Shown: positions 15,753 through 24,690, numbered from the stretch's first letter. The stretch is DNA of 64,000 nt from Lysobacter concretionis Ko07 = DSM 16239 (GCF_000768345.1 NZ_AVPS01000003.1:62001-126000), one strand, 5' to 3'. Numbers and translations: made by a program. The notes: generated from the letters alone by a model not told the origin.

Positions 15753-17309
15753 ATGCGCCACAGCCTGTCATTGCTTGCCGTCGCCTGCGTACTTGCCGCG
15801 TGCTCGAACGGACCCGGACCCGATGCCACCCAGCCCCCTCCGGTCGCCAAGCCGGCCGCCGCGCCGGACACCAGCAAGGCAACGGATGACGCTGGCGTCA
15901 CCCGGCTGACCATCTACAGCGGCGATTACGACGCGCTGGCCCGCGAAGAAAGTGCCCGTGCCGGCATGCCCGGTTATGCGCTGGTCGAACGTCCCCTGCA
16001 CTACACGCTCAAGGCAGGCCCGAATGCGGTCGCCGCCACCAGCGTGCCGCCGGCAATGGACGTGGAAGCGGCCACCCTGCGCGCCCTGTCGCCCGGCGTC
16101 ACCCTGGAGTCCCAGCGCTACGTCGCCCCGCTGTCGGGTACCGCGGACGTGATCGCGCGGGTGCTCGGCCAGCGCATCGTCGTGGAGCACACGGCAGGCA
16201 ACGCCAAACAGACCGACGCCGGGATCCTGCTTGCCGCCAGTGACGGTCTTACGCTCGCCCTGGGCGACGGACGGATCAAGGTCATCCGCGACTACGACAA
16301 TTTCAGCATGGTCGACGGCAGCAAGCTGGTGCCGCAACAGGCCGAACTGCGCTGGACGGTGAACGCCAACGACGCAGGCGATGCCAACTTCCTGCTCAGC
16401 TACCCGATGGGCGGCATGGCGTGGCGCGCCGAGTACCTGGCGACCCTGGCCAAAGGTGCCGGCGAGGAGTGCAAGCTGGCACTGGATGGCGCCGCGCTGG
16501 TGGTCAATCGCGCCGGCGTGGGCTTTGGCGATGCACGGCTGACCCTGGTGGCGGGAGAGCCGAGGCGCGCGCCGCTGCAGAAGGGCTACCAGCTCCGCAA
16601 CCAGTTCGCGGCCGACTCCGTCGCGGCTGCCGCGCCACCGATGTCGGCCACGCGCCAGTCCGGCGAATACCACGCCTACGAACTGCCCGGCACGATCGCG
16701 ATCAGCAATGGCGCCACCGAGCGCGTGCCCCTGTTCGCCCGGCGCGAGGCGATCGACTGCCAGCGCACCTACGTGGTGGACGCCGGCGCGCCGCAATGGC
16801 CGACGCCGCAACCGAACATCGACCCGGGTTATCGCGGCCAGACCGGCCCGCTGCCGGTCACGGCGACGGTCTCGATCAGCAATGTGGCCGATGCCGGACT
16901 CGGCCAGCCCTTGCCGGCAGGGCGCGTGAGGGTGTTCGACGGCAACGACTTCCTCGGCGAGTCCACCCTGCCGCATACGCCGGCCGGCGCGGATATCCGG
17001 CTCGCCGTCGGCAAGGCGTTCGACCTGCGGGCGGACCGCGAAACCACCGCCTTCCGCGTCGACCGCACGGGCCGCACGATCACCGAATCGTTCGCCATCA
17101 CCCTCGGCAACGCGAAGGACACCGACACCACGATCCGGGTGGTGGAAGCGATGCCGCGCTGGAGTGACTGGGACATCACCGGCAGCAGTGTCGAGCCGGA
17201 AAAGAAGGATGCCAGCCACGTCGAATTCGACGTCCCGGTGGCCGCCAACAGCGAGGTCAAGCTGACCTATACCGTGCGTTACCGCTGGACCGAGGGCGTG
17301 AGTCCATGA
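15753..17309 (+). CDS. DUF4139-family lipoprotein
   Basis: 518 residues from the ATG at 15753, preceded by GGAG. The N-terminus is a lipoprotein signal with a lipobox ending VLAACSNG (Cys near 17), then a Pro/Ala-rich linker. The remainder resembles DUF4139 proteins (beta-rich, C-terminal TYTVRYRW typical of their last strand). Probably outer-membrane-anchored and periplasmic; no biochemical role is known for the family. Its stop overlaps the next start as ATGA, so it is co-transcribed with the crotonase-family gene. Confidence 0.8.
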   Translation: MRHSLSLLAVACVLAACSNGPGPDATQPPPVAKPAAAPDTSKATDDAGVTRLTIYSGDYDALAREESARAGMPGYALVERPLHYTLKAGPNAVAATSVPPAMDVEAATLRALSPGVTLESQRYVAPLSGTADVIARVLGQRIVVEHTAGNAKQTDAGILLAASDGLTLALGDGRIKVIRDYDNFSMVDGSKLVPQQAELRWTVNANDAGDANFLLSYPMGGMAWRAEYLATLAKGAGEECKLALDGAALVVNRAGVGFGDARLTLVAGEPRRAPLQKGYQLRNQFAADSVAAAAPPMSATRQSGEYHAYELPGTIAISNGATERVPLFARREAIDCQRTYVVDAGAPQWPTPQPNIDPGYRGQTGPLPVTATVSISNVADAGLGQPLPAGRVRVFDGNDFLGESTLPHTPAGADIRLAVGKAFDLRADRETTAFRVDRTGRTITESFAITLGNAKDTDTTIRVVEAMPRWSDWDITGSSVEPEKKDASHVEFDVPVAANSEVKLTYTVRYRWTEGVSP

Positions 17310-18109
17310 GCCCGGCTCCCATGAGTCATGTCGAGACCATCCGGCACGGCGACATCGTCGAACTGAAGCTTGCCCGCCCACCGGTCAACGCCCTCGATCC
17401 GGCGCTGTGCCGCGACCTGCGCCACGCACTGGAGGCCGCGCTGGTCGGCGACGCCCGCGGCATTGTCCTGTCCGGCGCGCCGAAGATCTTTTCCGCCGGT
17501 CTGGATGTGCCCTACCTGCTCGGACTGGGCGACGACCGAGAAGCACTGACCGCCGCATGGCAGGCCTTCTTCGGCGTCGCCCGTGCACTGGCCGCGTGCC
17601 CGGTGCCGGTCGTGGCGGCCCTGACCGGCCATGCCCCCGCCGGCGGCTGCGTGTACGCGCTGTGCTGCGACTACCGGATCATGGCCGCCGGCGATTTCCG
17701 CATCGGCCTCAACGAAACCCAGGTCGGCCTGGTCGCTCCCGAAGGCATCCAGCGCCTGATGCGGCGCGTGGTCGGCCCGCACCGCGCCGAACGGATGCTG
17801 GTGGCAGGCGAGATGGTCGACGCCGCCCGCGCCCTGCAGATCGGCCTGGTGGACGAACTGGTCGACGCCGGCGCGGTCGACGGCCCGACCCACGATCCCG
17901 ATGCGGTCAGCCGGCGTGCGCGCGAATGGCTGCAGACCCTGCTGGTGCTGCCGCCCGAAGCCATGCGCCACACCCGCCAGATCGCGCGGGCCGCGGTGAT
18001 CGAAGCACTGCAGCCCGAGCACATCGACCTGGAGCGGTTCGTCAACGCATGGATGGAGCCCGGCACGCAGGCGGCATTGCACGCACTGGTTGCCAGGTTG
18101 AAGAAGTAA
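17306..18109 (+). CDS. Enoyl-CoA isomerase-like crotonase-family protein
   Basis: 267 residues. The crotonase fold is shown by SGAPKIFSAGLDVPYLLGL (oxyanion/CoA region, about 55-73) and GHAPAGGCVYALCCDYRIMA. The first catalytic Glu position of hydratases is not Glu here. Instead it has IGLNETQVGLVAPEG, almost the motif of mitochondrial enoyl-CoA delta-isomerase 1 (ECI1), where this Glu is the catalytic base. I therefore favour a 3,2-trans-enoyl-CoA isomerase role in unsaturated fatty-acid oxidation. A second in-frame ATG five codons in (MSHVETIRH) is possible. Confidence 0.8.
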   Translation: MSPAPMSHVETIRHGDIVELKLARPPVNALDPALCRDLRHALEAALVGDARGIVLSGAPKIFSAGLDVPYLLGLGDDREALTAAWQAFFGVARALAACPVPVVAALTGHAPAGGCVYALCCDYRIMAAGDFRIGLNETQVGLVAPEGIQRLMRRVVGPHRAERMLVAGEMVDAARALQIGLVDELVDAGAVDGPTHDPDAVSRRAREWLQTLLVLPPEAMRHTRQIARAAVIEALQPEHIDLERFVNAWMEPGTQAALHALVARLKK

Positions 18110-18225
18110 CGCGCAGGCACGGCGGCCAACGATCACCGCTGTCCGACGAAGTATCCATGATGTCGGGCCTGCTACAACGATCGCACGATGTCTCCTTCGG
18201 TCACCCGACTGGACTTCCTCCAGCC

Positions 18226-18421
18226 GTAGGAGCGAGGTCAGTCGCGACCGGTTCATCAATGCCGGGCTGATGGGTGGTCACCGCTATCGTGACTGGCCGA
18301 TGCAGGAGGCAAGGCCGGGGAAGCCACGGCGCGTACTGGCCGGTTCCGGCGGGGAATACGCAGGCATGGGAGCCTCAACGCAGGCGTGGCTCTGCGCGTT
18401 CGCGACTGACGTCGCTCCTAC
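18226..18421. repeat. Pair of oppositely oriented GTAG-type REP elements
   Basis: GTAGGAGCGAGGTCAGTCGC starts at 18226 and its inverted counterpart (CGCGACTGACGTCGCTCCTA) ends at 18421. The 18110-18482 gap holds this pair and no recognisable gene; both flanking genes converge on it, so it may work as a bidirectional 3' end. Confidence 0.75.
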
Positions 18422-18482
18422 GACCGGAGGGTCCCCAGTTGGACAAAAATCGGGGTCGCGGCGATCAGGTTGGCGGCAAATC

Positions 18483-19445
18483 CTACCGGCTTTCACCCTT
18501 GGCAACCGGACGCTCAGGATGCTCGATCCAGCCGCTCCACGATCCGGTGAACAGCTTTGCGCCGGGAAGTCCGGCGTGCTCCATCGCGAGCAGGTGGTGG
18601 CAGGCGGTGACGCCGGAGCCGCACATCACCACCACGTCCTGCGGCATGCGGTCGCCGAGCAAGCCGGTGAACTCGGCGGCCAACTCCGCGGCCGGCTTGA
18701 AATGCCCATCGCGCAGGTTCGCGCTGTAGGGACGATTGACTGCTCCCGGCACATGGCCGGCGACCTTGTCGATCGGCTCCACGTCGCCACGAAAGCGCTC
18801 CGGCGCGCGCGCGTCGATCAGCATGCCGCCCTTGGCCAGATGCGCCTGCACCTGCGAGGCATCCAGCAGACGGCCGCGGTCGAACTGGGCGACGTAGCGC
18901 GTCGGCCCTACCTCGGGCAGGCCGGACTCGGCCGGCAATCCCTGCGCAGTCCAGGCCGACCAGCCGCCGTCGAGCACGGCCACGTCACCATGGCCGAGTG
19001 CGCGCAGCAGGAACCAGACGCGCGCCGCCGACAACGCGCCTTCGCCGGCGTCGTACACCACGATCTGGTCGGTCGGGCGGATGCCCCACGCGCCCAGCCG
19101 TGCAGTGAAATCCGCGGCGTCGGGCCACGGATGGCGACCACCGGTTTGGTGATGGTCGGACAGGTCACGATCCAGGTCCGCAAAGCGCGCGCCCGGCACG
19201 TGCGCCTGCCGGTACGCCGCTTCGCAGCCGGCCGGATCGGCCAGCGAGGAGCGCGCATCGAGCACGACGAGATCTTCCCGACCCAGCGCCGCCGACAACG
19301 CGTCGGCCGACACCAGCGTCTGCCATCTCTCCGTCGAAGCCGTCATATGGCCGGCTGGCGATGGATCGGCTTGATCCACACCCGGCACCGCAGTATCCGA
19401 CGGCGATTCGCCATGCATCACGTGTTGCACTGGGTGCTTGCTCAT
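18483..19445 (-). CDS. sseA: Two-domain rhodanese, 3-mercaptopyruvate sulfurtransferase type
   Basis: Transfers sulfur from 3-mercaptopyruvate or thiosulfate to a thiophilic acceptor. Two rhodanese domains: the inactive one (about 40-155, VLDARSSL...GHGDVAVLDGGWSAW) and the catalytic one (about 190-310), with loop CGSGVTACHHL. CGSGVTA is the 3-mercaptopyruvate type rather than the thiosulfate type. The ATG at 19445 overlaps the nudL stop as ATGA and adds about 33 poorly conserved residues; an ATG at 19346 (MTASTERW) is the alternative. Last gene of a three-gene minus-strand operon. Confidence 0.9.
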   Translation of the reverse strand: MSKHPVQHVMHGESPSDTAVPGVDQADPSPAGHMTASTERWQTLVSADALSAALGREDLVVLDARSSLADPAGCEAAYRQAHVPGARFADLDRDLSDHHQTGGRHPWPDAADFTARLGAWGIRPTDQIVVYDAGEGALSAARVWFLLRALGHGDVAVLDGGWSAWTAQGLPAESGLPEVGPTRYVAQFDRGRLLDASQVQAHLAKGGMLIDARAPERFRGDVEPIDKVAGHVPGAVNRPYSANLRDGHFKPAAELAAEFTGLLGDRMPQDVVVMCGSGVTACHHLLAMEHAGLPGAKLFTGSWSGWIEHPERPVAKGESR

Positions 19446-20077
19446 TTCACGCTCTCCAGCCGCTGCCGCAGGTTCAACAGGATAGACGCCGTGGCCCCCC
19501 AGATCCGTTGCACGGGATAGCGGTATTCGTGGATCGGGCGCATGCGCCCGCGATAGGCGACCTGCAGTTCAAGCAGATTGGCCGGATCCAGCAGGTAGTC
19601 GAGCGGCACCTCGAACACCTCGGCCACCTCGCGCGGATCGGGGTGGATCACGTGTGCGGGATCGATCACCGCCACCACCGGCAGCACCCGGAAGCCGGTG
19701 ATGGTCAGCAGCGGATCCAGCAGGCCCAGCGGCGTGATCTGGTCGGCGAACACGCCGATCTCCTCGCCGGTCTCGCGGATCGCGGCGGCAATCGCGTTTT
19801 CGTCCTGCGGGTCCACCCGCCCACCGGGGAAAGCGACCTGGCCCCCGTGCTGGCGCAGCGTATCGGTGCGACGGGTCAGGATGACCTGGGTCGCCTGCGG
19901 CCTTGGCACCAGGCCGACCAGCACCGCCGCGTCATCCTGTCTGGCCAAGGGCGGCACCAGGTCGGCAAGCTCTCTCCGGTTCCAGCCCTGCCCCGCGGGC
20001 GGCGCGTCCAACGGATGCAGCGCACGGCCCAGACGGGCCGCCTCATGCAAGCGTTCGATCAGGGCTGGACCGTTCAT
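19442..20077 (-). CDS. nudL: Nudix CoA pyrophosphatase
   Basis: 211 residues. The Nudix box is visible at about 90-112 (PGGRVDPQDENAIAAAIRE then TGEEIGV), preceded by LRQHGGQVAFPGG, which marks the CoA-hydrolysing NudL/YeaB subgroup. Predicted to split CoA or oxidised CoA to 3',5'-ADP and acyl-phosphopantetheine. Start and stop each overlap a neighbour by four bases, giving tight coupling with the DUF1289 gene upstream and sseA downstream. Confidence 0.9.
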   Translation of the reverse strand: MNGPALIERLHEAARLGRALHPLDAPPAGQGWNRRELADLVPPLARQDDAAVLVGLVPRPQATQVILTRRTDTLRQHGGQVAFPGGRVDPQDENAIAAAIRETGEEIGVFADQITPLGLLDPLLTITGFRVLPVVAVIDPAHVIHPDPREVAEVFEVPLDYLLDPANLLELQVAYRGRMRPIHEYRYPVQRIWGATASILLNLRQRLESVK

Positions 20078-20262
20078 CCCTGCGCCTCTTCCCGCAGCGG
20101 CAGCACGTCCTCCATCAGGCGCAGGCGCTCGCCGTCGCCCATCTGCGACCAGCGGGCGATCTCATCGCCGGTGCGGTAACAGCCTTCGCATAGACCGCGC
20201 TCATCCAGGCAGCACACCCCGGTGCAGGGAGTGAGGATGGGGGCGAGGAAGGGCGTGTTCAT
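20074..20262 (-). CDS. DUF1289 small Cys-rich protein
   Basis: 62 residues. Cysteine spacing CTGVCCLDERGLCEGCYRT followed by DEIARW is the DUF1289 signature, suggesting a bound metal or Fe-S cluster; the function is unknown. First gene of the DUF1289-nudL-sseA operon, with ATGA overlap to nudL. Confidence 0.85.
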   Translation of the reverse strand: MNTPFLAPILTPCTGVCCLDERGLCEGCYRTGDEIARWSQMGDGERLRLMEDVLPLREEAQG

Positions 20263-20405
20263 GTCGGCAACTCACATGTCTGGGATTGCCCGGCAGCTTT
20301 CCGGCAGAACGGTCACGGGCACAAAGAGGATCGGGATGATCCTGAAGTATGGGCACCCAAGGCGGCTTTCGACCATCGAAGCGGCCGGCACGTAGTAGCT
20401 GCTCC

Positions 20406-20497
20406 ACAAAAAAATTACGCCGCGCCAGCCGGCCACAAAAAAGTTGCGCCGGACTAGCCGGCGCACAAACAAGTTGCGCCGGGCAAGCCGGCGCAAC
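20406..20497 (-). terminator. Three tandem rho-independent terminators behind the FKBP gene
   Basis: On the minus strand three consecutive units of about 30 bases each form a GC hairpin followed by T-rich sequence: 20497-20466 (GTTGCGCCGG paired with CCGGCGCAAC, then TTGTTTG), 20466-20436 (then TTTTTTG) and 20434-20406 (then TTTTTTTG). The units are clearly related, like an expanded terminator. The rest of 20263-20521 shows no gene. Confidence 0.8.
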
Positions 20498-20521
20498 GGA
20501 TACCGCGATTCACAAATCCGC

Positions 20522-21211
20522 TTACTTGACGCTGACCAGCTTGATCTCGAACTGCACGGCCATGTTCGGCGGGACGCCGGTACGCGGATCGGCGCCGTAG
20601 GCCTTGTCCGACGGCAGGGTGATTTCCCACTTCGAGCCGGCCGGCATCTGCTGCAACGCTTCGCGCATCGCGGGCATCTCGACCTCGCTGAGCTTGATCT
20701 CAGGCATGTCACGCGCCTGCGCGGCTTCGCCCTGCGGACGCTGACCCCATGGGAACGGACCGGCAACCTGCAGGCTCACGCTGCTGGCGGCCGTCGGCTT
20801 GGCACCCTTGCCGACTTCGATCACGCGGTACTGCACGCCGCTGGGCAGCGACTGCACGCCAGGCTTGGCCTTGTTCTGGGCGATGAAGGCATCGCTGCGG
20901 GTCTTGTTCTCTGCCGCTGCGGAATCCCAAGCGGCCTTGGCCTTGGCCTGCTGGCGCTTCTGCATGTTCTCCACGGCAGTGCGCAGCTGGTCGACGGGAA
21001 CCGAAGGATCCTTCTTCGCGTAACCGTCCTGCAGACCCTTGGTGATGGTGGCGACGTCAAGCGCCTCGCCGCTTTCAGCGGCGTTGCGACCAAGGTCATA
21101 CCCCAGCGCGTAGCTCAGCTTGCCTTTTTCGGACGAGGTGTCCTGGGCGAAGGCTTGGCCCGCGGTCAGGGTCAGGGCGGCAACGGCGACCGCAATCAAA
21201 CGCAACTTCAT
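20522..21211 (-). CDS. FKBP-type peptidyl-prolyl isomerase, periplasmic, divergent
   Basis: 229 residues from the ATG at 21211, preceded by GGAGG. Signal peptide MKLRLIAVAVAALTLTAG, cleaved after AFA. Residues about 27-120 match the FkpA/Mip N-terminal helical dimerisation region (KLSYALGYDLGRN; KGLQDGYAKKD). The C-terminal FKBP core (PSGVQYRVIEVGKG to VQFEIKLVSVK) is recognisable, but the usual YxGxLxDGxxFDSS active-site strand is replaced by VAGPFPWGQRPQGEAAQARD, so isomerase activity is doubtful and a chaperone role is possible. Monocistronic, with strong terminators. Confidence 0.82.
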   Translation of the reverse strand: MKLRLIAVAVAALTLTAGQAFAQDTSSEKGKLSYALGYDLGRNAAESGEALDVATITKGLQDGYAKKDPSVPVDQLRTAVENMQKRQQAKAKAAWDSAAAENKTRSDAFIAQNKAKPGVQSLPSGVQYRVIEVGKGAKPTAASSVSLQVAGPFPWGQRPQGEAAQARDMPEIKLSEVEMPAMREALQQMPAGSKWEITLPSDKAYGADPRTGVPPNMAVQFEIKLVSVK

Positions 21212-21405
21212 TCGGTAAAACCTCCGGTGATGGCGCGAAGCGGCGACACCGCCCCGTTGGGATGTCCGTATCGGGCAACAGCCCCGAATGGACGCGCTAG
21301 GATAACGGCGGCAGGGCTTAACCGCCACTGACGACCAGACTGAGACAGCACGGGGGTTTGCAAGTTCCCTGCGCACCTTCCAACGCCCCAACGGATGCCC
21401 CCTCC

Positions 21406-22200
21406 ATGCCAGAAACGCCCCACTCCGCCGCCGTCACCACCACCGACCACGGCGCCGTGCGCGTCATCACCGTCAACCGCCCCGACAAGTTGAATGCGCT
21501 CAATGCTGCGACTCTGGATGCACTGCAGGCGGCGTTCGATGCGGCGGCCGCGGATGCCGGAGTGCGCTGCGTGGTGCTGACCGGTGCCGGCAGCAAGGCA
21601 TTCGTCGCCGGCGCGGACATCAGCGAGATGAACACCCTGACGCCGGTGCAGGGCCGCGATTTCTCGCTGCGCGGACAGCGCCTGATGCGGCGCGTGGAGA
21701 AGATGCCCAAGCCGGTGATCGCGATGATCAATGGCTTCGCCCTGGGTGGCGGGTTGGAACTGGCGATGTGCTGCCACCTGCGCGTCGCCGCCGACAGCGC
21801 CAGGGTCGGCCAGCCCGAGGTCAACCTCGGCCTCATTCCGGGCTTCGGCGGCACCCAGCGGCTGCTGCGGCTGGCCGGCCGGGCGGCGACGCTGGAGTTG
21901 TGCCTGCTCGGCGCGCCGATCGACGCGGCGCGGGCGCGCGAACTGGGCATCGTCAACCGGGTGGTCGCCGCCGGTGAACTGCAGGCCGAGACGATGAAGC
22001 TGGCCGCGCAACTGGCCGCCTCGGCCCCGCTGGCGCTGCGCGGGGTGATCGACTGCGTCAATGTCGGCGGCGAATGCGGCATCGAGGAAGGACTGGAGTA
22101 CGAGACCGCCCAGTTCGGGCTGATGTTTTCCACCGACGACATGCGCGAGGGCACCGATGCCTTCCTGGAACGCCGCAAGCCGGCATTCAACGGCCGCTGA
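21406..22200 (+). CDS. Enoyl-CoA hydratase
   Basis: 264 residues from the ATG at 21406. Both catalytic glutamates of true hydratases are present, in GFALGGGLELAM (about 112-123) and GQPEVNLGLIPGFGGTQRL (about 142-160); the oxyanion region is SKAFVAGADISEM. Predicted to hydrate 2-trans-enoyl-CoA in beta-oxidation or a related acyl-CoA pathway. It differs from the crotonase at 17306, which keeps only the isomerase-type Glu. Confidence 0.9.
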   Translation: MPETPHSAAVTTTDHGAVRVITVNRPDKLNALNAATLDALQAAFDAAAADAGVRCVVLTGAGSKAFVAGADISEMNTLTPVQGRDFSLRGQRLMRRVEKMPKPVIAMINGFALGGGLELAMCCHLRVAADSARVGQPEVNLGLIPGFGGTQRLLRLAGRAATLELCLLGAPIDAARARELGIVNRVVAAGELQAETMKLAAQLAASAPLALRGVIDCVNVGGECGIEEGLEYETAQFGLMFSTDDMREGTDAFLERRKPAFNGR

Positions 22201-22654
22201 GGCCTTGGCGGCTGCCGATTCTTGCAGCTGCGGCTGCATCGACCCGCATGGCGCGGGCGTGCATGCCTTGTGCATCGCGCTGGCCAATGGCGATGTGGAC
22301 CGCGCGCTCGCACTCGGCCTGCTGAAAGCGATGCCCTGCCCCGCCTGCAGCGTCGAGTGCCAGGTCGCGCTGGTGCAGGCCCGGGTCGAGCGCAAGCACG
22401 CGTTGGCTGCACGCGAGCGCTACCGGGCCCGCAATGCACGCCTGCAACGGCGGCACGACGAACGTGCGACGCGACGCGGGGTTACGACGAGCCGGCCGGA
22501 AGACCCGACGGCGGGCCCGCCCACGAACCCGCCGGCTCCCGACCCGACCAACCGGACACCACGCCCGGCCTTGCCCGCCGCGGTCGCGGCGGCGCTGGCG
22601 CGGGCCAAGGCGAAAGCCGCCGCGACACCACCCCCTGCAGGACCGGAATCTTGA
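22157..22654 (+). CDS. Small Cys-rich hypothetical protein between enoyl-CoA hydratase and nth
   Basis: Up to 165 residues, start uncertain: an ATG at 22157 overlaps the hydratase gene by 44 bases, while TTG near 22205 and GTG near 22259 are alternatives. It contains CSCGC and CPACSVEC, suggestive of metal binding, a helical region VDRALALGLLKAM, a basic segment ARERYRARNARLQRR, and a Pro/Ala-rich tail. The stop overlaps the nth start, supporting expression. Function unknown. Confidence 0.6.
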   Translation: MPSWNAASRHSTAAEALAAADSCSCGCIDPHGAGVHALCIALANGDVDRALALGLLKAMPCPACSVECQVALVQARVERKHALAARERYRARNARLQRRHDERATRRGVTTSRPEDPTAGPPTNPPAPDPTNRTPRPALPAAVAAALARAKAKAAATPPPAGPES

Positions 22655-23337
22655 GTACCCGTCCCGTCCGCAAGCGCAGCCCGCGTTCGCACTTGAGCAA
22701 GGCCGAGATCGAGGAGATGTTCGCGCGCCTGCACCAGCTCAACCCGCACCCGACCACCGAGCTGGAATTCAGCTCGCCGTATGAACTGCTGGTGGCGGTG
22801 ACGCTGTCGGCGCAGGCCACCGATGTCGGCGTCAACAAGGCGACCCGCAAGCTGTTTCCGGTCGCCAACACGCCGGCGCAGATCGCCGCGCTCGGGGTCG
22901 AGGGACTGAAGCCGTACATCGCCACCATCGGCCTGTACAACACCAAGGCCGCCAACGTGGTGGCGATGGCACAGCTGCTGCTGGAACGCCATGGCGGCGA
23001 CGTGCCACACGACCGCGCTGCGCTGGAAGCACTGCCGGGCGTGGGCCGCAAGACCGCCAATGTGGTGCTGAACACAGCCTTCGGCGAGCCGACGATGGCG
23101 GTCGACACCCACATCTTCCGGGTGGCCAACCGCACCGGCCTGGCGCCGGGCAAGAACGTGCGCGAGGTGGAGGACCTGCTGGTGCGGGTGATTCCCGACC
23201 ACTTCCTGCACGACGCCCACCACTGGCTGATCCTGCACGGCCGCTACGTCTGCAAGGCGCGCACGCCGGACTGCCCGCACTGCGTGATCCGCGACATCTG
23301 CCGTTACAAGGACAAGACGCCCGGCGAGCCCGGCTGA
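22651..23337 (+). CDS. nth: Endonuclease III
   Basis: Base-excision-repair glycosylase/AP lyase for oxidised pyrimidines. 228 residues from TTG at 22651, chosen because it overlaps the previous stop (TTGA) and has AGGA upstream. The helix-hairpin-helix LPGVGRKTANVVLN carries the catalytic Lys, VDTHIFRVANR the catalytic Asp, and CKARTPDCPHCVIRDIC the 4Fe-4S pattern CX6CX2CX5C. Full length for the family. Confidence 0.96.
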   Translation: MSTRPVRKRSPRSHLSKAEIEEMFARLHQLNPHPTTELEFSSPYELLVAVTLSAQATDVGVNKATRKLFPVANTPAQIAALGVEGLKPYIATIGLYNTKAANVVAMAQLLLERHGGDVPHDRAALEALPGVGRKTANVVLNTAFGEPTMAVDTHIFRVANRTGLAPGKNVREVEDLLVRVIPDHFLHDAHHWLILHGRYVCKARTPDCPHCVIRDICRYKDKTPGEPG

Positions 23338-23378
23338 AGCGACGATGCAGGCGTGGTCCTGCAGGTTCGTGGCTGATC

Positions 23379-23459
23379 GGCGGAGGCATGCCTCCGCCAT
23401 TCCCCCCAACGCGGTGGACGTGGCTTTCAGCCTTGCGTAGGAGCGGCTTCAGCCGCGAC
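23379..23459. repeat. REP elements upstream of the phosphate porin
   Basis: A 20-base palindrome GGCGGAGGCATGCCTCCGCC (23379-23398), identical to one at 35077-35096, is followed by GTAGGAGCGGCTTCAGCCGC (23437 onward). They lie between nth and the Pho box, with no gene. Confidence 0.75.
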
Positions 23460-23471
23460 CTGACCATCCTC

Positions 23472-23489
23472 CTGTCACATCGCTGCAAT
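23472..23489 (+). promoter_or_regulatory. Candidate Pho box before the porin gene
   Basis: CTGTCAC-ATCG-CTGCAAT matches the PhoB direct-repeat consensus (CTGTCAT, 4 bases, CTGTCAT-like) at the invariant spacing, about 50 bases before the porin ATG. The porin and pst context supports it. Confidence 0.6.
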
Positions 23490-23538
23490 GTTGCGCACCC
23501 ACACTGCGCGCACTTCCCCGATGTGACATTCCAGGCCC

Positions 23539-24690
23539 ATGCAAATTGCCGTCAACCGCCTCACCATCGCCCTGCTGCTGGCAGGCGCCGCACCGCTCGC
23601 CCACGCCGAAATCGCCATCGATGTGATCGGCGGATCGGAGATCAGTTTCGAAGGCCTGATACAGGCCGACTACAACCGTTTCGGCAGCGACGTCGCCAAC
23701 CTCAATGGCGATGCGCTGGATGGCAGCAACGCCGACCAGGAACTGCGTCGCGCCGAACTGGTGCTCAAGGGCAAGGGACCGGGCAACGTCGACTGGGTGG
23801 CCGGTTACGACGCCAAGGCCGACAAGTGGCTCGACGTCAACGCCAAGTACAAGCTCGGCGGCAACAAGCAGCATTACGTCCAGCTGGGCCAGTTCAAGCA
23901 GCCCAACAGCCTGGAAGAACTGTCGTCGACCAAGAACAACGACTTCATCTCCAAGGCCACCATCACCAACAGCTTTGCCACCGGCCGCCGTGTGGGTGCG
24001 GCCTGGTCCTACGGCAGCGGTCCCTACAGCCTGACCGCGAGCACCTTCGGCAGCGAGCTGACCCGCAACAAGGCCGCCGGCTCCGGGTACGGCCTGCGCG
24101 GCACCTTCGCGCCGATCAACCAGGACGGCAACATCCTGCACTTCGGCCTGTCGTACGTGAACCGGGACACCGACGGCGACAAGATCAAACTGTCGGCCAA
24201 ACCCAATGCCGACCTGACCCCGACCAGCCTGGTCAGCACCGGCACCTTCGCCGACGCGGACCGGATGGCGACCATCGGCCTGGAAAGCTTCTGGACCCGC
24301 GGGCCGGTCAAGCTGCAAGGCGAATACATGCAGGTCGACGTCGACCGCTACGGCACCGCCTCGAAGGACTTCAGCGGCAGCGGCGGTTATCTCAGCGCGC
24401 TGTGGAACGTCACCGGCGAGGGCTGGCAGTACAAGGACGGCGTGCCCGGCACCAAGGGCCCCAGCGACCCGGCCGCCGGCATGTGGCAGCTCGGCCTGCG
24501 CTACGACACGATCGATCTGGACGACGGCGCCGTGCAGGGCGGCCGGATGGACGCGATCACCGCGGGCGTCAACTACTACTGGCGCTCCAACTTCAAGTTC
24601 GCCCTGAACTACGTGAAGGTCGACAGCCAGCGCGCCGGCATCGACGACAACCCCGACATCACCGAAGCGCGCGTGCAGTTCTTCTGGTGA
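23539..24690 (+). CDS. OprP/OprO-type phosphate-selective porin
   Basis: 383 residues: signal peptide MQIAVNRLTIALLLAGAAPL ending AHA, then a beta-barrel-like pattern from SFEGLIQADYNRF to a C-terminal EARVQFFW with terminal aromatic residue. LRRAELVLKGKGPGNVDW, LGQFKQPNSLEELSSTKNN and SFATGRRVGAAWSY resemble OprP-family barrels. It probably carries phosphate or polyphosphate across the outer membrane. A Pho-like box precedes it and pstS1 follows after 68 bases, so the two probably form one unit. Confidence 0.88.
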   Translation: MQIAVNRLTIALLLAGAAPLAHAEIAIDVIGGSEISFEGLIQADYNRFGSDVANLNGDALDGSNADQELRRAELVLKGKGPGNVDWVAGYDAKADKWLDVNAKYKLGGNKQHYVQLGQFKQPNSLEELSSTKNNDFISKATITNSFATGRRVGAAWSYGSGPYSLTASTFGSELTRNKAAGSGYGLRGTFAPINQDGNILHFGLSYVNRDTDGDKIKLSAKPNADLTPTSLVSTGTFADADRMATIGLESFWTRGPVKLQGEYMQVDVDRYGTASKDFSGSGGYLSALWNVTGEGWQYKDGVPGTKGPSDPAAGMWQLGLRYDTIDLDDGAVQGGRMDAITAGVNYYWRSNFKFALNYVKVDSQRAGIDDNPDITEARVQFFW

